DNA of 64,000 nt from Agrobacterium vaccinii (GTDB taxonomy: Bacteria; Pseudomonadota; Alphaproteobacteria; Rhizobiales; Rhizobiaceae). A program made the position numbers and the translations under genes. The notes under the pieces were generated by a model. That model did no database searches, was not told where the DNA came from, and saw nothing but the letters and a program-made list of their open reading frames with translations. Position 1 is the first letter of the stretch; each line of letters begins with the position of its first letter. This document shows, piece by piece, positions 9,244-17,359 of this stretch. Where the stretch lies: positions 1,426,001 through 1,490,000 of the forward strand of contig NZ_CP054150.1 in NCBI RefSeq assembly GCF_021310995.1, given 5' to 3'.

Positions 9244-10760
9244 CAGGCAAAGATCCCGTGCATGAACCATCGGTGCGAACCCGTTTCCGGATCGATCCCG
9301 TCCCCAGAGCGGAAGATCCAGAACCGCTCGCCGTCGTCGTTTTCGATGACGAAGTAATCCCTAACCGCTTCCAGCTCCGTCGGGCGCTTCCACCATTCTC
9401 CGAAGATGCGCTCGGGTCCGTCGGCTCGCTTCACGCGGTGGCGTTTTCCGCGCCAAGTTATGCTGGCGGGTGGATAGTCTGGCATGAGTGCGATCGCCTG
9501 AATCTGTTCTGGTCGTGCGAACAATCTGGTCGGTCTGCGCCAGTGCCCCACCCAGCTCTCGGCAACGTCTTCGGCGACCGCGGAGATCTGCTGCACGCTC
9601 CGCTCGGGAACATCCGAGGCCACAGGTGCCACCCGATAAACGCGCTGACCGCCACGATTGCTGAAGATGTCGATCAATGGTGTGAGGTCGGTTATCTCTT
9701 CCTCGACGAGAGACGAGGCCTTTTGCTCTTCCTGCAGCGGTTCCGCCGACACGGCAACGAGGACGAGTTTCTCGATGCCGAAACCGGGATCGATCTGCTC
9801 TGTGCGATCCCCGAACAGTTTTGTGAGCCACGCAACATCCCGTGCTGGCTTCGCCGTCCCTGCACGGATCGCCTGGAGGGTGTTGTCGACGCGATGCACG
9901 ATGAGATCCGTCCGGCGCGCGCCGAGGCCGCGTTTTTCGAGTTCGGCGACGAGCTGGACGACGAGTCGACCGACATATTTGTTGATGGTGTCGGCCGCGC
10001 CTATCGGTTCCTGAAACGATCTGGAGACCTCAACGAGATCGGCAGTGCGGATCGGATCGATAGGTTCTCCCGCACGACCAAACATCTGGTCGAGGCGACG
10101 ACCGACTTCAGGTCCGAAGCGGAGGGCCAGCGGTGCTCTCGGCGTATTCGACAGCTCGCCGATGGAATGAAAGCCAAGGACACCCAGATCGTGGACAACC
10201 TTCTCCGGGAGCCGAAGCAATGAGATCGGCAGCTTCTCAACCGCTCGCACGATCTCGCCGCGGGGAACGTTGACGGTATCCCGGTTGATTGCACGGACGC
10301 ATGCGTGCGCTGCTCCCCACGTATCCGCGATGGCCACCTTCGCAGACAGTTTCCTCGAATGAAATGTATTCACGATGCCGCTGATCATTTTGGCTTCTCC
10401 GCCCTGCAGATGATCGGCACCCTCGGTGTCGAGGACGAGGCCATCGATGCCGTCAACGGCGACGATCGGGGAATAGTGACCAAGAGCCCACAGCGCGATC
10501 CGATCCAGGGCGGCGGCATCGGCGGCGGGATCTGCATCTATCAGCATCAGCCCGCGGAATATGGCCTGCGCCTTAGCGGCAGGCATCCCGACGCGAACAC
10601 CGATCTTCTGCGCCGCAACGTCGGCAGACGACACCCACCTCTTGGATCCGCTATGCGCAATCACAGCGATCGGCTGGTCAGCCGGTATGGTGGGATCGTC
10701 TCGTCTGATCCTGTCCGTCGGCAAACTCGGTAGAAATATGGATACGACCCTTGCCATCAC
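9243..10760 (-). CDS. imuB: ImuB, Y-family polymerase-like mutasome hub protein
   Basis: The 505-residue protein has the Y-family polymerase fold, but its N-terminus reads [16 protein letters not shown] where active polymerases have an acidic DxDxFF/Y motif. This loss of catalytic residues is the mark of ImuB, which bridges ImuA, DnaE2 and the beta clamp instead of synthesising DNA. It overlaps imuA by about 80 bases at its start and dnaE2 by an ATGA at its end, so all three are translated together. Control comes from the LexA box upstream of imuA. Start choice between the two adjacent ATGs (10760, 10757) is open. Confidence 0.95.
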   Translation of the reverse strand: MMARVVSIFLPSLPTDRIRRDDPTIPADQPIAVIAHSGSKRWVSSADVAAQKIGVRVGMPAAKAQAIFRGLMLIDADPAADAAALDRIALWALGHYSPIVAVDGIDGLVLDTEGADHLQGGEAKMISGIVNTFHSRKLSAKVAIADTWGAAHACVRAINRDTVNVPRGEIVRAVEKLPISLLRLPEKVVHDLGVLGFHSIGELSNTPRAPLALRFGPEVGRRLDQMFGRAGEPIDPIRTADLVEVSRSFQEPIGAADTINKYVGRLVVQLVAELEKRGLGARRTDLIVHRVDNTLQAIRAGTAKPARDVAWLTKLFGDRTEQIDPGFGIEKLVLVAVSAEPLQEEQKASSLVEEEITDLTPLIDIFSNRGGQRVYRVAPVASDVPERSVQQISAVAEDVAESWVGHWRRPTRLFARPEQIQAIALMPDYPPASITWRGKRHRVKRADGPERIFGEWWKRPTELEAVRDYFVIENDDGERFWIFRSGDGIDPETGSHRWFMHGIFA

Positions 10761-11430
10761 ATGCTCCTACGCAGAACTCTTTGCACTCACCCGCACGCGA
10801 TCTCATCAACTCAAGAAACCATCGTGGTCGTCCTACTCCCGGTACCGGAAGCTCTTCAGACGGCACCACACTCACCCGCCACCGTGTCGTGCTCGCCGTT
10901 GGCTGCCCGAAGTCGTTGGCCTCGGTCTGCCTCCGCCAGCGGCGCACTGCCAAGGCAATTGTCCCCGTTCGCTCCGCGACGAGTTGGAGCCGACGGCTCA
11001 CGACCATTGGCAACCGCACCATCTCGCCGACGACCGCGCCACAGCCGCCGTAGGAAAGCGCCTCTTCCATGTTGGCAGCGACATCCTCTTCCTTGTCGCT
11101 TTCTACGAAGATGACCCGACGCGGATGCAGCCCCGCCTGAGCAAGAGCTGGGAAGAACAGATCGGGCCGCGTCAGACACCAGACGATTGGCCCCTTCGTG
11201 CGTGCAGCGATCCCGGCGGCAAAGAGAGCGGCCGCTGCACCATCGACGGTTCCAGAGCCGCCACCCGCGAATTCATGGAGTGCGCCATGTGCCAGGCCGC
11301 CACCGGGCAAGATCGCATCAATCTCCTCGACGCCAAAAGGGAGACAGCCTTTCTTCTTCGCGCCCTCCCCCTGAATGGACGAGATGCGTTCGCGCAGATC
11401 AGCAAGCACTTGATCGCGGACAGCCGACAT
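10678..11430 (-). CDS. imuA: ImuA, RecA-like mutasome protein
   Basis: This 250-residue protein is the first gene of the SOS mutagenesis operon. It has the ImuA signature: CLPFGVEEIDAILPGGGLAHGALHEF at about residues 29-54, followed by a RecA-like core (GPIVWCLTRPDLFFPALAQAGL; RVIFVESDKEEDV). ImuA family members bind RecA and ImuB and are needed for DnaE2-dependent induced mutation; they lack a clear Walker A for ATP use. The start at 11430 lies 65 bases from a perfect alphaproteobacterial LexA site (11496-11510). The C-terminal 80 bases overlap the imuB start, a usual arrangement in this operon. Confidence 0.94.
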   Translation of the reverse strand: MSAVRDQVLADLRERISSIQGEGAKKKGCLPFGVEEIDAILPGGGLAHGALHEFAGGGSGTVDGAAAALFAAGIAARTKGPIVWCLTRPDLFFPALAQAGLHPRRVIFVESDKEEDVAANMEEALSYGGCGAVVGEMVRLPMVVSRRLQLVAERTGTIALAVRRWRRQTEANDFGQPTASTTRWRVSVVPSEELPVPGVGRPRWFLELMRSRAGECKEFCVGACDGKGRIHISTEFADGQDQTRRSHHTG

Positions 11431-11495
11431 CGATCACGAATCCTTCCGAAATCGCGGTGAAAACAGAGACGACTTCATGTCGCCAGAACTTGATT

Positions 11496-11510
11496 GTTCT
11501 TCTTCTGTTC
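11496..11510. promoter_or_regulatory. LexA (SOS) box of the imuA-imuB-dnaE2 operon
   Basis: GTTC, seven bases, GTTC is the exact alphaproteobacterial LexA consensus. It stands 65 bases before the imuA start, so the operon should be repressed by LexA and induced by DNA damage. Confidence 0.85.
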
Positions 11511-11714
11511 CCTATCGTCAGCGGCGTCAAGACACCTGAAAATCAGGAATCTACTCCTAGGATTAGCAAAGCCGAAGATTCATAGAGTTGAATCATGATG
11601 GTAGCGGAGATTCCGGCGCAGGCCTTCTGGCGTAAATATTTTTGCTACCTCAGCGCGGACATCGATGTGATGCCGGTCCGCTAGACCGGGTGACGCAGGG
11701 CACAGGGAAACGGG

Positions 11715-11987
11715 ATGCGAAGAAGACAACCAAAGCCCGATAACGAAGGCGGACCGATGCTGAAGGATTGCCGCCTTCCCGTGATCGAGATCGTGTGCGC
11801 ACCGTGTGGTCGCCGGGACCTACTGGAGCGAAAGGCACTGGTAGAACAGTTCGGTGCCGGGGTAAGCTTCTCACGATTGAGACGACGGCTGGCGATGGGA
11901 TGCGAGCGCCTTTGCCACCCCCAGGGCGATCACTGTGGAACGCGTTTCACCTGCCTGGAAAATGTCAAAGATCGCAAAAGCGGTTGA
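11715..11987 (+). CDS. Small cysteine-containing protein, function unknown
   Basis: The product is 90 residues from the ATG at 11715 (AGGGAAA upstream) or 76 residues from the ATG at 11757. It contains a CAPC pair near residue 29 followed by GRRDLLERKALVEQFG, and further Cys in GCERLCHP, DHCGTRF and TCLEN. A CxxC pair followed by more cysteines suggests zinc binding. The helix FSRLRRRLAMGCERL could be part of a small DNA- or protein-binding fold. Similar small proteins occur in rhizobia, but I can give no function. Its 3' end overlaps the oppositely directed kinase stub by 23 bases. Confidence 0.6.
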   Translation: MRRRQPKPDNEGGPMLKDCRLPVIEIVCAPCGRRDLLERKALVEQFGAGVSFSRLRRRLAMGCERLCHPQGDHCGTRFTCLENVKDRKSG

Positions 11988-12147
11988 AACGGCGAGAGTT
12001 GGAAATCTGTTTTGAGAACCCAACAACCGACCGCGCGGTATCACGGAGGGTTTGGATTGCAGACTCTGTAGTCCGGGCGCGCGCGATCTTCGCGAGCGCT
12101 TTGGAAAGTGCTGCGATGGGCGTCGAGGGTCTGGTCTGTTGATCCAT
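11965..12147 (-). pseudogene. N-terminal stub of a GAF-domain sensor kinase
   Basis: A 60-codon frame starts at an ATG with GGAAAGG upstream. Its first 42 residues (ALAKIARARTTESAIQTL, then RDTARSVVG) read like the start of a GAF domain as found in rhizobial HWE-type kinases. After VVG the frame runs into unrelated sequence and stops. A full kinase would continue for several hundred residues, so this looks like a truncated copy. It lies just downstream of an intact kinase/regulator pair on the same strand. The family link is from motif resemblance only. Confidence 0.4.
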
Positions 12148-12266
12148 AGGCCACTGCCTTTCCGGCACGTGCCGTTTTTTCAGCGTATATTTTCGCACAA
12201 CGTGCTATTTTTGCATAGTAAAAGTTCTTTGAAGGCCTTTCCGATGGAGTCCATTGCTGGCCGTTT

Positions 12267-12641
12267 TTATGGGCCGATGGCGAGCTGCCCGAGTGAACCG
12301 AGCACCTCTCTTTCGGAGTAGGGTTTTCCGACAAAACCGAGTGGCCTGAGAGGAAGTGCGGCGTCGCGTGTGCGCTCATCGAGATTTCCGCTGACGAACA
12401 GCGATGGTATATTCCAGCGCTCCCGCAGGGCCGCTGCTGTCTCGACACCGTTCGTGCCCCGAGCAAGATTGACATCCATGATGGCAACGTCGATCTCACC
12501 GCTCTTCTGGTCGGCGAGCGCGATGGCCTGCTGCATGTAAGATGCTTGACCGACGACGTCGTAGCCTGCGTCGAGGAGCATATCCTCAAGATCCATAGCC
12601 AGAAGCATTTCATCTTCGACTATCATGATACGTAGAGGCAT
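12267..12641 (-). CDS. Single-domain response regulator
   Basis: The 124-residue protein is a bare receiver domain: acidic pocket VEDEM (Asp9/Glu10), phospho-acceptor Asp in AIMDVNLARG (Asp56 region), Ser in LFVSGN, and Lys in FVGKPYSE near 108. No output domain is present, so it acts by protein contact, as is common for partners of HWE kinases. Its ATG overlaps the kinase stop as TGATG, so the two are co-translated. It is most likely phosphorylated by the kinase encoded just upstream (12641-14041). Confidence 0.88.
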   Translation of the reverse strand: MPLRIMIVEDEMLLAMDLEDMLLDAGYDVVGQASYMQQAIALADQKSGEIDVAIMDVNLARGTNGVETAAALRERWNIPSLFVSGNLDERTRDAALPLRPLGFVGKPYSEREVLGSLGQLAIGP

Positions 12642-14041
12642 CAGTTACGCTCCTTGGGAAAGGTCACCGCAACTTTTTGCTCGGCTGTCTGTGGATGGTA
12701 ATGAAATTCCCCGTCGATCTGCGTAGCCATGCTCCTGACCAACCTGAACGACAAGTCGGACAGGACTTGTGGACCGCGGCTCGCGTCCGGCTCGCGGATT
12801 TCCAGTTCCATCAGTCCATCGAAAACCTCACGAAGCGATACGATAACAGGACCATCGTCCTTCGATGCGCTCCTGATTTGCGAACTGAGTAGCTCGTTGA
12901 GGATAACCGACAGGGGAATAGCCCGCTCTGTCGGCAACGACAGAGCATCGGCCTCGACAGTGATCTTTCGTGCCTTCGGTGATGCGGCTATATCCAGGCA
13001 AAGCCTGCTGATGTGATCGACCATGTCTACGCTCAGAGAGTTTTCGGATCGGTAGAGGCGTTCATGAACTGAGATGATCGCCCTCACCCGAGAGATGGCT
13101 TGGTCGAACGCCTCCGTCGCAACGGGGTCTTCAAGGCGCCTCGCCTGCAGACGAAGGGTGCTCACGACAAGCTGGAGACTGTTCTTCACACGGTGATTCA
13201 CTTCGGAAAGCAACTGCTCAAGGGCTTTGAGAGCGCTTGATAGATCTTCCTCTCTTCTGCGGTCGGCCGTCACGTCCATCATGACGCCGATCATCCTGAC
13301 CTTTCCCGTCGATGTCCTGAGCACTTCACCGCGTGATGCAACGTACCTTATGTCGCCGTCGGGAAGAACAATCCTGTAGTCGAAGTTCATCAAGGTCTGA
13401 TCGGGGCTGTCGATTGCACTGGATACAACGCCCCGCACGCGCTGAAGGTCCTCAGGTAGCATTCTTGCGAAAAACGGCTCGGCAACTGGCCCGCCGCCGC
13501 CGGGAGAAAAACCAAACATCACGTCGACGGAGTGGCTCCGCCGCCAGATATCGGTCTCAGGCTCATACTCCCATGATGCCAGGTCCGCTGCATGTAAAGC
13601 TACGCGAAGCCGCGCATCGGCCTCGCGTTGTTTGACGACGCTCTCGGTGACATCCATGGGGTTTTGAATGATATATTGGATCGCCCCGTCCTGCCCGATG
13701 ACCGGGGTATGCACCGGTGTCCAGAATTTCTGAACGAAGCCGCCACCTGGTTGCGGGATGTCGTATTGGATAACCGCCATCTCGTGCGGCTTACCGGAGG
13801 CAATAACGTGTCTGAGTGAGACTTCGAGCGGGCCCTGCTCAACGGTGCCCCCTTCATCAGGATTCTCCGGGAATGCCTCAAGGATGTTCCGACCGACAAT
13901 GTCGTCTCGGGTCCGCTGTGTAAGCGCCAGGTAGGCGTCTGATGCCCCCACGATAACCAAGTCAACATCAAGAACCAAGTAGGGCTGCGGCATCCCCATG
14001 AGGATCGCAGCGTAATCTATATGAGTGGTCGTTACTTTCAA
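12641..14041 (-). CDS. PAS-domain sensor histidine kinase, HWE/HisKA_2 type
   Basis: Two PAS domains come first: one starting YAAILMGMPQPYLVLDVDL, one starting RVALHAADLASWEYEPETD and closing with its PAC motif. A HisKA_2 phospho-acceptor region (LLSEVNHRVKNSLQLV) and a divergent ATPase domain (LSVILNELLSSQIRSASKD) follow. It is soluble and probably senses a cytosolic signal. The domain starts within a few residues of a TTG codon at 14041 (466 residues), which I prefer; the frame stays open to 14227 but the added 62 residues look non-coding. The ATPase domain is short and lacks an obvious N-box Asn-x-x-x-Asn beyond LNELL. It is coupled to the response regulator at 12267. Confidence 0.85.
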   Translation of the reverse strand: MKVTTTHIDYAAILMGMPQPYLVLDVDLVIVGASDAYLALTQRTRDDIVGRNILEAFPENPDEGGTVEQGPLEVSLRHVIASGKPHEMAVIQYDIPQPGGGFVQKFWTPVHTPVIGQDGAIQYIIQNPMDVTESVVKQREADARLRVALHAADLASWEYEPETDIWRRSHSVDVMFGFSPGGGGPVAEPFFARMLPEDLQRVRGVVSSAIDSPDQTLMNFDYRIVLPDGDIRYVASRGEVLRTSTGKVRMIGVMMDVTADRRREEDLSSALKALEQLLSEVNHRVKNSLQLVVSTLRLQARRLEDPVATEAFDQAISRVRAIISVHERLYRSENSLSVDMVDHISRLCLDIAASPKARKITVEADALSLPTERAIPLSVILNELLSSQIRSASKDDGPVIVSLREVFDGLMELEIREPDASRGPQVLSDLSFRLVRSMATQIDGEFHYHPQTAEQKVAVTFPKERN

Positions 14042-14255
14042 ATGCTCGTCTACCCCATTCCGCCTGGAAAGGCAGCACAGATGCCACCAGGAACTACGGA
14101 AGCCAAAACTGATCATTCCGTTGAGACAAGCGGCGCTCCGTCCGACATTCCAACTCCCCGGCAACGTAACTCTGAAAGTGTGTAAAGGTTCACCATCAAA
14201 CGCAAAATTTCTTAACTGACGAAACAAACCCGACTAAACCGCCGCTAAGCGCTTT

Positions 14256-14477
14256 TTACGTTGCGTACTTGAGGGCAACCAACGTCCGTGGCCTTCCTTC
14301 TTGGATTACCGCTATTTGGCGTGGCTCTGGTTTATGTAAAACCTTTGCTTCCAGCGCTAGCCGGTCAACCATCAGTGTGGCTTCGCTGGTCGCACAGAAA
14401 GGCGTCGAGAATAAACATCCGAGATCGTCCAGTACGGAGTGATCCTCGTATATCAAATGAAAATAGTATGTTTTCAT
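14256..14477 (-). CDS. DUF6894-like small protein, copy 1
   Basis: The 73-residue product begins MKTYYFHLIYEDHSVLDDLG, the YYFH-x-D-x-x-G opening of DUF6894-like rhizobial proteins, and ends with a strand pair (RQIAVIQEGRPRTLVALKY). It is about 45 % like the next gene upstream (14603-14869) by eye: YYFH/CYFH, FSTPF/FSTPY, ALEAKV in both. GGGG lies about 10 bases before the ATG at 14477; a 20-codon in-frame extension has no support. Function unknown; the fold is expected to be a small alpha/beta domain. Confidence 0.6.
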   Translation of the reverse strand: MKTYYFHLIYEDHSVLDDLGCLFSTPFCATSEATLMVDRLALEAKVLHKPEPRQIAVIQEGRPRTLVALKYAT

Positions 14478-14602
14478 CACACAGCACCCCGCTCTCGGCT
14501 CACGCCGCTCGATGCAATACCAGACCCATCCAGTCATATTTTTTTTGAAATCGGTAATATGGAAATCGGCAAGTGGGAAGGGACTGTACGCAATCGTACA
14601 AG

Positions 14603-14869
14603 TCAGAACGCCCGACCGCTAGAATTCGGGAGGCGATCGCTAAACGCCTCGTCAGTGCTTCTTAGCGCGACAAACCTACGGGGGGTGCCATCCTCCAAGA
14701 TGACCACCTGCTTCGGAACTGACTTTCCTCTTACCTTCGCCTCCAAAGCGAACGTAAGCAAGTTCAACTCCGCTTCGGTAATTGCCCGATATGGAGTCGA
14801 GAAACGGCTCCCGGACTCATCTAGCGTGGTAGAGTCCTGATATTCCATGTGGAAATAACACTTAGTCAT
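14603..14869 (-). CDS. DUF6894-like small protein, copy 2, with stress promoter
   Basis: The 88-residue product begins MTKCYFHMEYQDSTTLDESG and contains FALEAKVRGKSVPKQVVILED, a clear paralogue of the gene at 14256-14477. GAAGG precedes the ATG at 14869, and an EcfG-type promoter lies 33 bases upstream (14902-14926), so it should be made under general stress. The C-terminal 15 residues extend past its paralogue. An in-frame extension to 15022 would run through the promoter and is rejected. Role unknown. Confidence 0.65.
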   Translation of the reverse strand: MTKCYFHMEYQDSTTLDESGSRFSTPYRAITEAELNLLTFALEAKVRGKSVPKQVVILEDGTPRRFVALRSTDEAFSDRLPNSSGRAF

Positions 14870-14901
14870 AACGCCTTCACAGATACTCACTTCGTGTCCC
14901 A

Positions 14902-14926
14902 AACCAACGCGTGAGCACTTCGTTCC
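14902..14926 (-). promoter_or_regulatory. EcfG-type promoter of DUF6894-like copy 2
   Basis: The minus strand reads GGAAC, 16 bases, GGTT, one base off the EcfG general-stress consensus. It stands 33 bases before the start at 14869. The same GGTT variant occurs at 1142 and 43794. Confidence 0.6.
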
Positions 14927-15067
14927 TATCGCCTTTCTAATGTTTGATTTCCTAATGAAAGGTTTCGTTAAACGTAGAAACAGAAGGAGTTGACGTTTCT
15001 TTGTACGGTAGCGTACGCGCAAGAAGTCGTACTGGAATACCGCGTCACGCTGAGATAAGCAGAAAAA

Positions 15068-15265
15068 ATGTCTGATCTGTTCGAACGTATCGAAAATGTC
15101 CTTGGTAATTCTGTTGAGTTGTTTTTCTCAAACGAACTCTGGACGGTGCGCGTCATTGAGAATGGCTGTGCTACAGTCACGACGTATGCGGACGAGCCTA
15201 CTGCCACCGAATTTGCGGAAGCCGAAGTAAAACGTCTCGGATTAACCGCTATCATTCGTTTGTGA
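15068..15265 (+). CDS. Small hypothetical protein
   Basis: The 65-residue acidic product (MSDLFERIENVLGNSVELFF, later TVRVIENG and a helix EFAEAEVKRLGL) has the look of a compact beta-beta-alpha domain common among small rhizobial hypothetical proteins. No strong ribosome site is visible (AAGCAGAAAAA before the ATG). It is divergent from the DUF6894-like pair. Composition and the final helix make it more likely real than chance. Confidence 0.45.
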   Translation: MSDLFERIENVLGNSVELFFSNELWTVRVIENGCATVTTYADEPTATEFAEAEVKRLGLTAIIRL

Positions 15266-15435
15266 TTCAGCGACAGATTGCGGAACTGTTTGTGCTGATC
15301 TGCATTATTTGATCACCATCGTGTCCCCTGATGGCCCCGTCAGCAAATCTTCGCACACGATGATTTCTGACATTGTGCTGGCTAATCCCTCTTTCGGTTT
15401 CCCCTAGTCCCCGTCGAGATTAGCCAGCACTTATC

Positions 15436-15726
15436 TCAGTATTCCCATTCAATTGCGAGAGAGTTGGTGCCGCCCAAAGGTACGTTGCCAGCGGACGTCG
15501 TGATTTGTATCTGAGCCAGATCAACTGTAATATCTGACGTAAGCGTTCCGAGATAATTCACGCTGCGTCCACTCGTGCCAACCGCAATCCATCTATTCAG
15601 GTTCGGCGCGAGTCGCCTGAACTCAACTTCATCGTAAATCGGTTGGGTAGCGGCTCCGGGCCATAGCGGAATATCCCTCCGATAAACGGTGCCTGCTCCA
15701 TTCAGACCGGCACACGCATCGCTGTT
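15436..15726 (-). pseudogene. Remnant of a larger gene (tail-fibre-like C-terminus)
   Basis: On the minus strand a frame of 96 codons, with no ATG, runs from just after an in-frame TAG (15727-15729) to a TGA at 15436-15438. Its product is well formed, rich in Gly, Thr, Asn and aromatic residues: RRDIPLWPGAATQP, LNRWIAVGTSGRSVNYLG and a C-terminus LAIEWEY. Such beta-rich, Gly/Thr-rich ends are typical of phage tail or adhesin-like proteins. Without a start it is probably the surviving 3' end of a lost gene. The family is a guess; the coding look is what I see. Confidence 0.35.
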
Positions 15727-15734
15727 CTATTGAA

Positions 15735-15759
15735 GGAACTGCTTGCGTGTCTGTTTGTT
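15735..15759 (+). promoter_or_regulatory. EcfG-type promoter upstream of the 144-residue gene
   Basis: GGAAC, 17 bases, GTT. The three-base -10 core matches the EcfG consensus. It lies about 90 bases before the start at 15850, leaving a leader of roughly 80 bases. Confidence 0.5.
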
Positions 15760-15849
15760 AATTCTCCTTACCGACTTTGGTATGTGCAACGTGGTACGCC
15801 CCTAACATCGAGATTTGTTTTGGGAAGAAGGCCCTAGGAGAGTACGATT

Positions 15850-16284
15850 ATGTCAAACGTGACAACGTCAAACGACAGCGAAAACACGAGCGATACAAGG
15901 TTCGGCAAATCTGTTGAAAGCCAGGCCCAAATCCGGGATAGCTCTACTGTGGCTGAACGCTCCGGTGAACCTCTTAACATTTACCGTCTGGAGCCTACCG
16001 CCAGCCCCGACGATCCCAGGTGGCAGGGTTTTCAGCCAAATGGACCAGTGACGGTGGCTGCTCGCACGTCTGGCGATGCACGGATTGTCGCATCAAGCCG
16101 CGAGGTCGATTTCATGGAAATTGATTCCGCCCCTGCAGAAGATGTCACAACTGCAAACGCAAGCGCATTCCGCGACGAAAAGCTCTACACCGTGATCGAG
16201 ATCGAGCACGGTCGTACAGATGTTGCCCGAGGCGTTACCGAGGGGGTCGTTCGGGTCGATGCTATTAAGCCTCTACAGGACTAG
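15850..16284 (+). CDS. Conserved rhizobial hypothetical protein
   Basis: The 144-residue acidic protein has a disordered first third (many Ser, Asn, Thr, Glu), then LNIYRLEPTASPDDPRWQGF at about residue 43, a strand-rich segment VTVAARTSGDARIVASSREVDF, and FRDEKLYTVIEIEHG near 108. The YRLEPTA...DDPRW and FRDEKLYTV segments are ones I associate with small rhizobial proteins of unknown role. There is no signal peptide or membrane helix. AGGAGAG precedes the ATG, and an EcfG-type promoter at 15735 suggests stress expression. Confidence 0.7.
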   Translation: MSNVTTSNDSENTSDTRFGKSVESQAQIRDSSTVAERSGEPLNIYRLEPTASPDDPRWQGFQPNGPVTVAARTSGDARIVASSREVDFMEIDSAPAEDVTTANASAFRDEKLYTVIEIEHGRTDVARGVTEGVVRVDAIKPLQD

Positions 16285-16388
16285 CCACGTGATTTTATCA
16301 AGTCGCATGCGTGTCCGAATGCGGTGCTCGGCAGATCCGCATCGATGTTAGCACCCGCATGCGCGGCATATGGAATTAGGAGCGAGCG

Positions 16389-17066
16389 ATGTGCAATCTC
16401 TATAACGTGACCACGACACGTAACGCCGTACTGCAGTTCACCAAGGCATTCCGTGATCTGGCCGGATGGAACGAGGCGAGCTTCGACGTCCATCCCGGAT
16501 ACCAGGCTCCCATTGTTCGTGTCGCCGAGGACGGAGAAAGGGAGATCGTCCGGGCAACATGGGGCATGCCTTCACCTCCGGCCTACGTGAAAAACTATGA
16601 TCCCGGCGTCACCAATATCCGCAATGTCGGTTCTCCGCATTGGCGTCGGTGGCTCGGACCGACCAGTCGCTGCGTTGTTCCCTTCACGTCCTTCGCCGAA
16701 CCAGATCCGGCAAGCAAGGTCGGAGGCGGACGCGTACCGAATGCGTGGTTTGCCAAAGATGCCACCAAACCCTTGATGTTCTTCGCAGGCTTTTGGACGC
16801 CATGGAAAGGCATTCGCAAAGTCAGAGACGGGGAGCAGGAGTACGAGCTGTTCGGCTTCCTGACGACGTCGCCCAACGAGATCGTCTCACCCATCCATGA
16901 AAAAGCGATGCCAGCGGTCCTGACGACGCCGGAAGAAGTCGATACGTGGCTGACGGCACCTTGGGACGAGGCGCGTCACCTTCAGAGACCCCTGCCCAGC
17001 AACATGCTGGTCATCGTGCCTCCGGAGACAAAGCCCGACCTGCAGGAAGAGGGGCTGTTGTTGTGA
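16389..17066 (+). CDS. SOS response-associated peptidase family protein (SRAP/YedK-HMCES)
   Basis: The 225-residue protein starts MCNLYNVTT; Cys2, freed by Met removal, is the residue that SRAP proteins use to form a thiazolidine link with abasic sites in single-stranded DNA. Later features fit: RWGMPSPP-like TWGMPSPP near 58, NIRNVGSPHWR near 78 (the Asn-x-Arg motif), CVVPFTSFAEPD near 97 and the conserved HEKAMPAVL near 174, whose His and Glu serve in cross-link release. It is a DNA-repair factor. Immediately downstream is a truncated dinB, so an SRAP-dinB repair cassette has been broken here. AGGAG precedes the ATG. Confidence 0.93.
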   Translation: MCNLYNVTTTRNAVLQFTKAFRDLAGWNEASFDVHPGYQAPIVRVAEDGEREIVRATWGMPSPPAYVKNYDPGVTNIRNVGSPHWRRWLGPTSRCVVPFTSFAEPDPASKVGGGRVPNAWFAKDATKPLMFFAGFWTPWKGIRKVRDGEQEYELFGFLTTSPNEIVSPIHEKAMPAVLTTPEEVDTWLTAPWDEARHLQRPLPSNMLVIVPPETKPDLQEEGLLL

Positions 17067-17147
17067 GAAGATTGTGTTGCATCTACCCGGCTCGGGAGCG
17101 AGTCGACTTCGCTGGGGAAGCACAAGGTCAATCGGTAAGGCCCTGAC

Positions 17148-17306
17148 ATGCACGCGGTTCGTAAAATCATTCACGTGGATATGGATGCCTTCTACGCCTC
17201 CGTCGAGCAACGTGACAACCCGGAGCTTCGTGGCAAGCCACTAGCGGTCGGCAGATCTGCTGCCAGAGGGCGCGAAGATGAAAGTATTTCTCCAGGCGGC
17301 GGCTAA
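17148..17306 (+). pseudogene. dinB: Truncated dinB (DNA polymerase IV), first 35 codons only
   Basis: An ATG at 17148 opens a frame whose first 35 residues ([18 protein letters not shown], then [12 protein letters not shown]) are the exact beginning of a Y-family polymerase, including the metal-binding [10 protein letters not shown] motif. After PLAVG the frame leaves the family and stops at 17306. A full DinB has about 350-430 residues, so over 90 % is lost. The break point is near 17253. The next gene runs the other way, which suggests a recombination or insertion joint. The stub is non-functional. Confidence 0.85.
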
Positions 17307-17359
17307 CGTTTCAACGAGATACGTTGCATTTTACCTACGAGGTCGGGGCGTTCATTTTT

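Noticed and set aside
7810..9357. Plus-strand open frame of 515 codons
   Set aside because: It lies wholly opposite dnaE2 and imuB. The product is rich in Arg, His, Asp and Leu with no family features, the usual mirror frame of a GC-rich gene.
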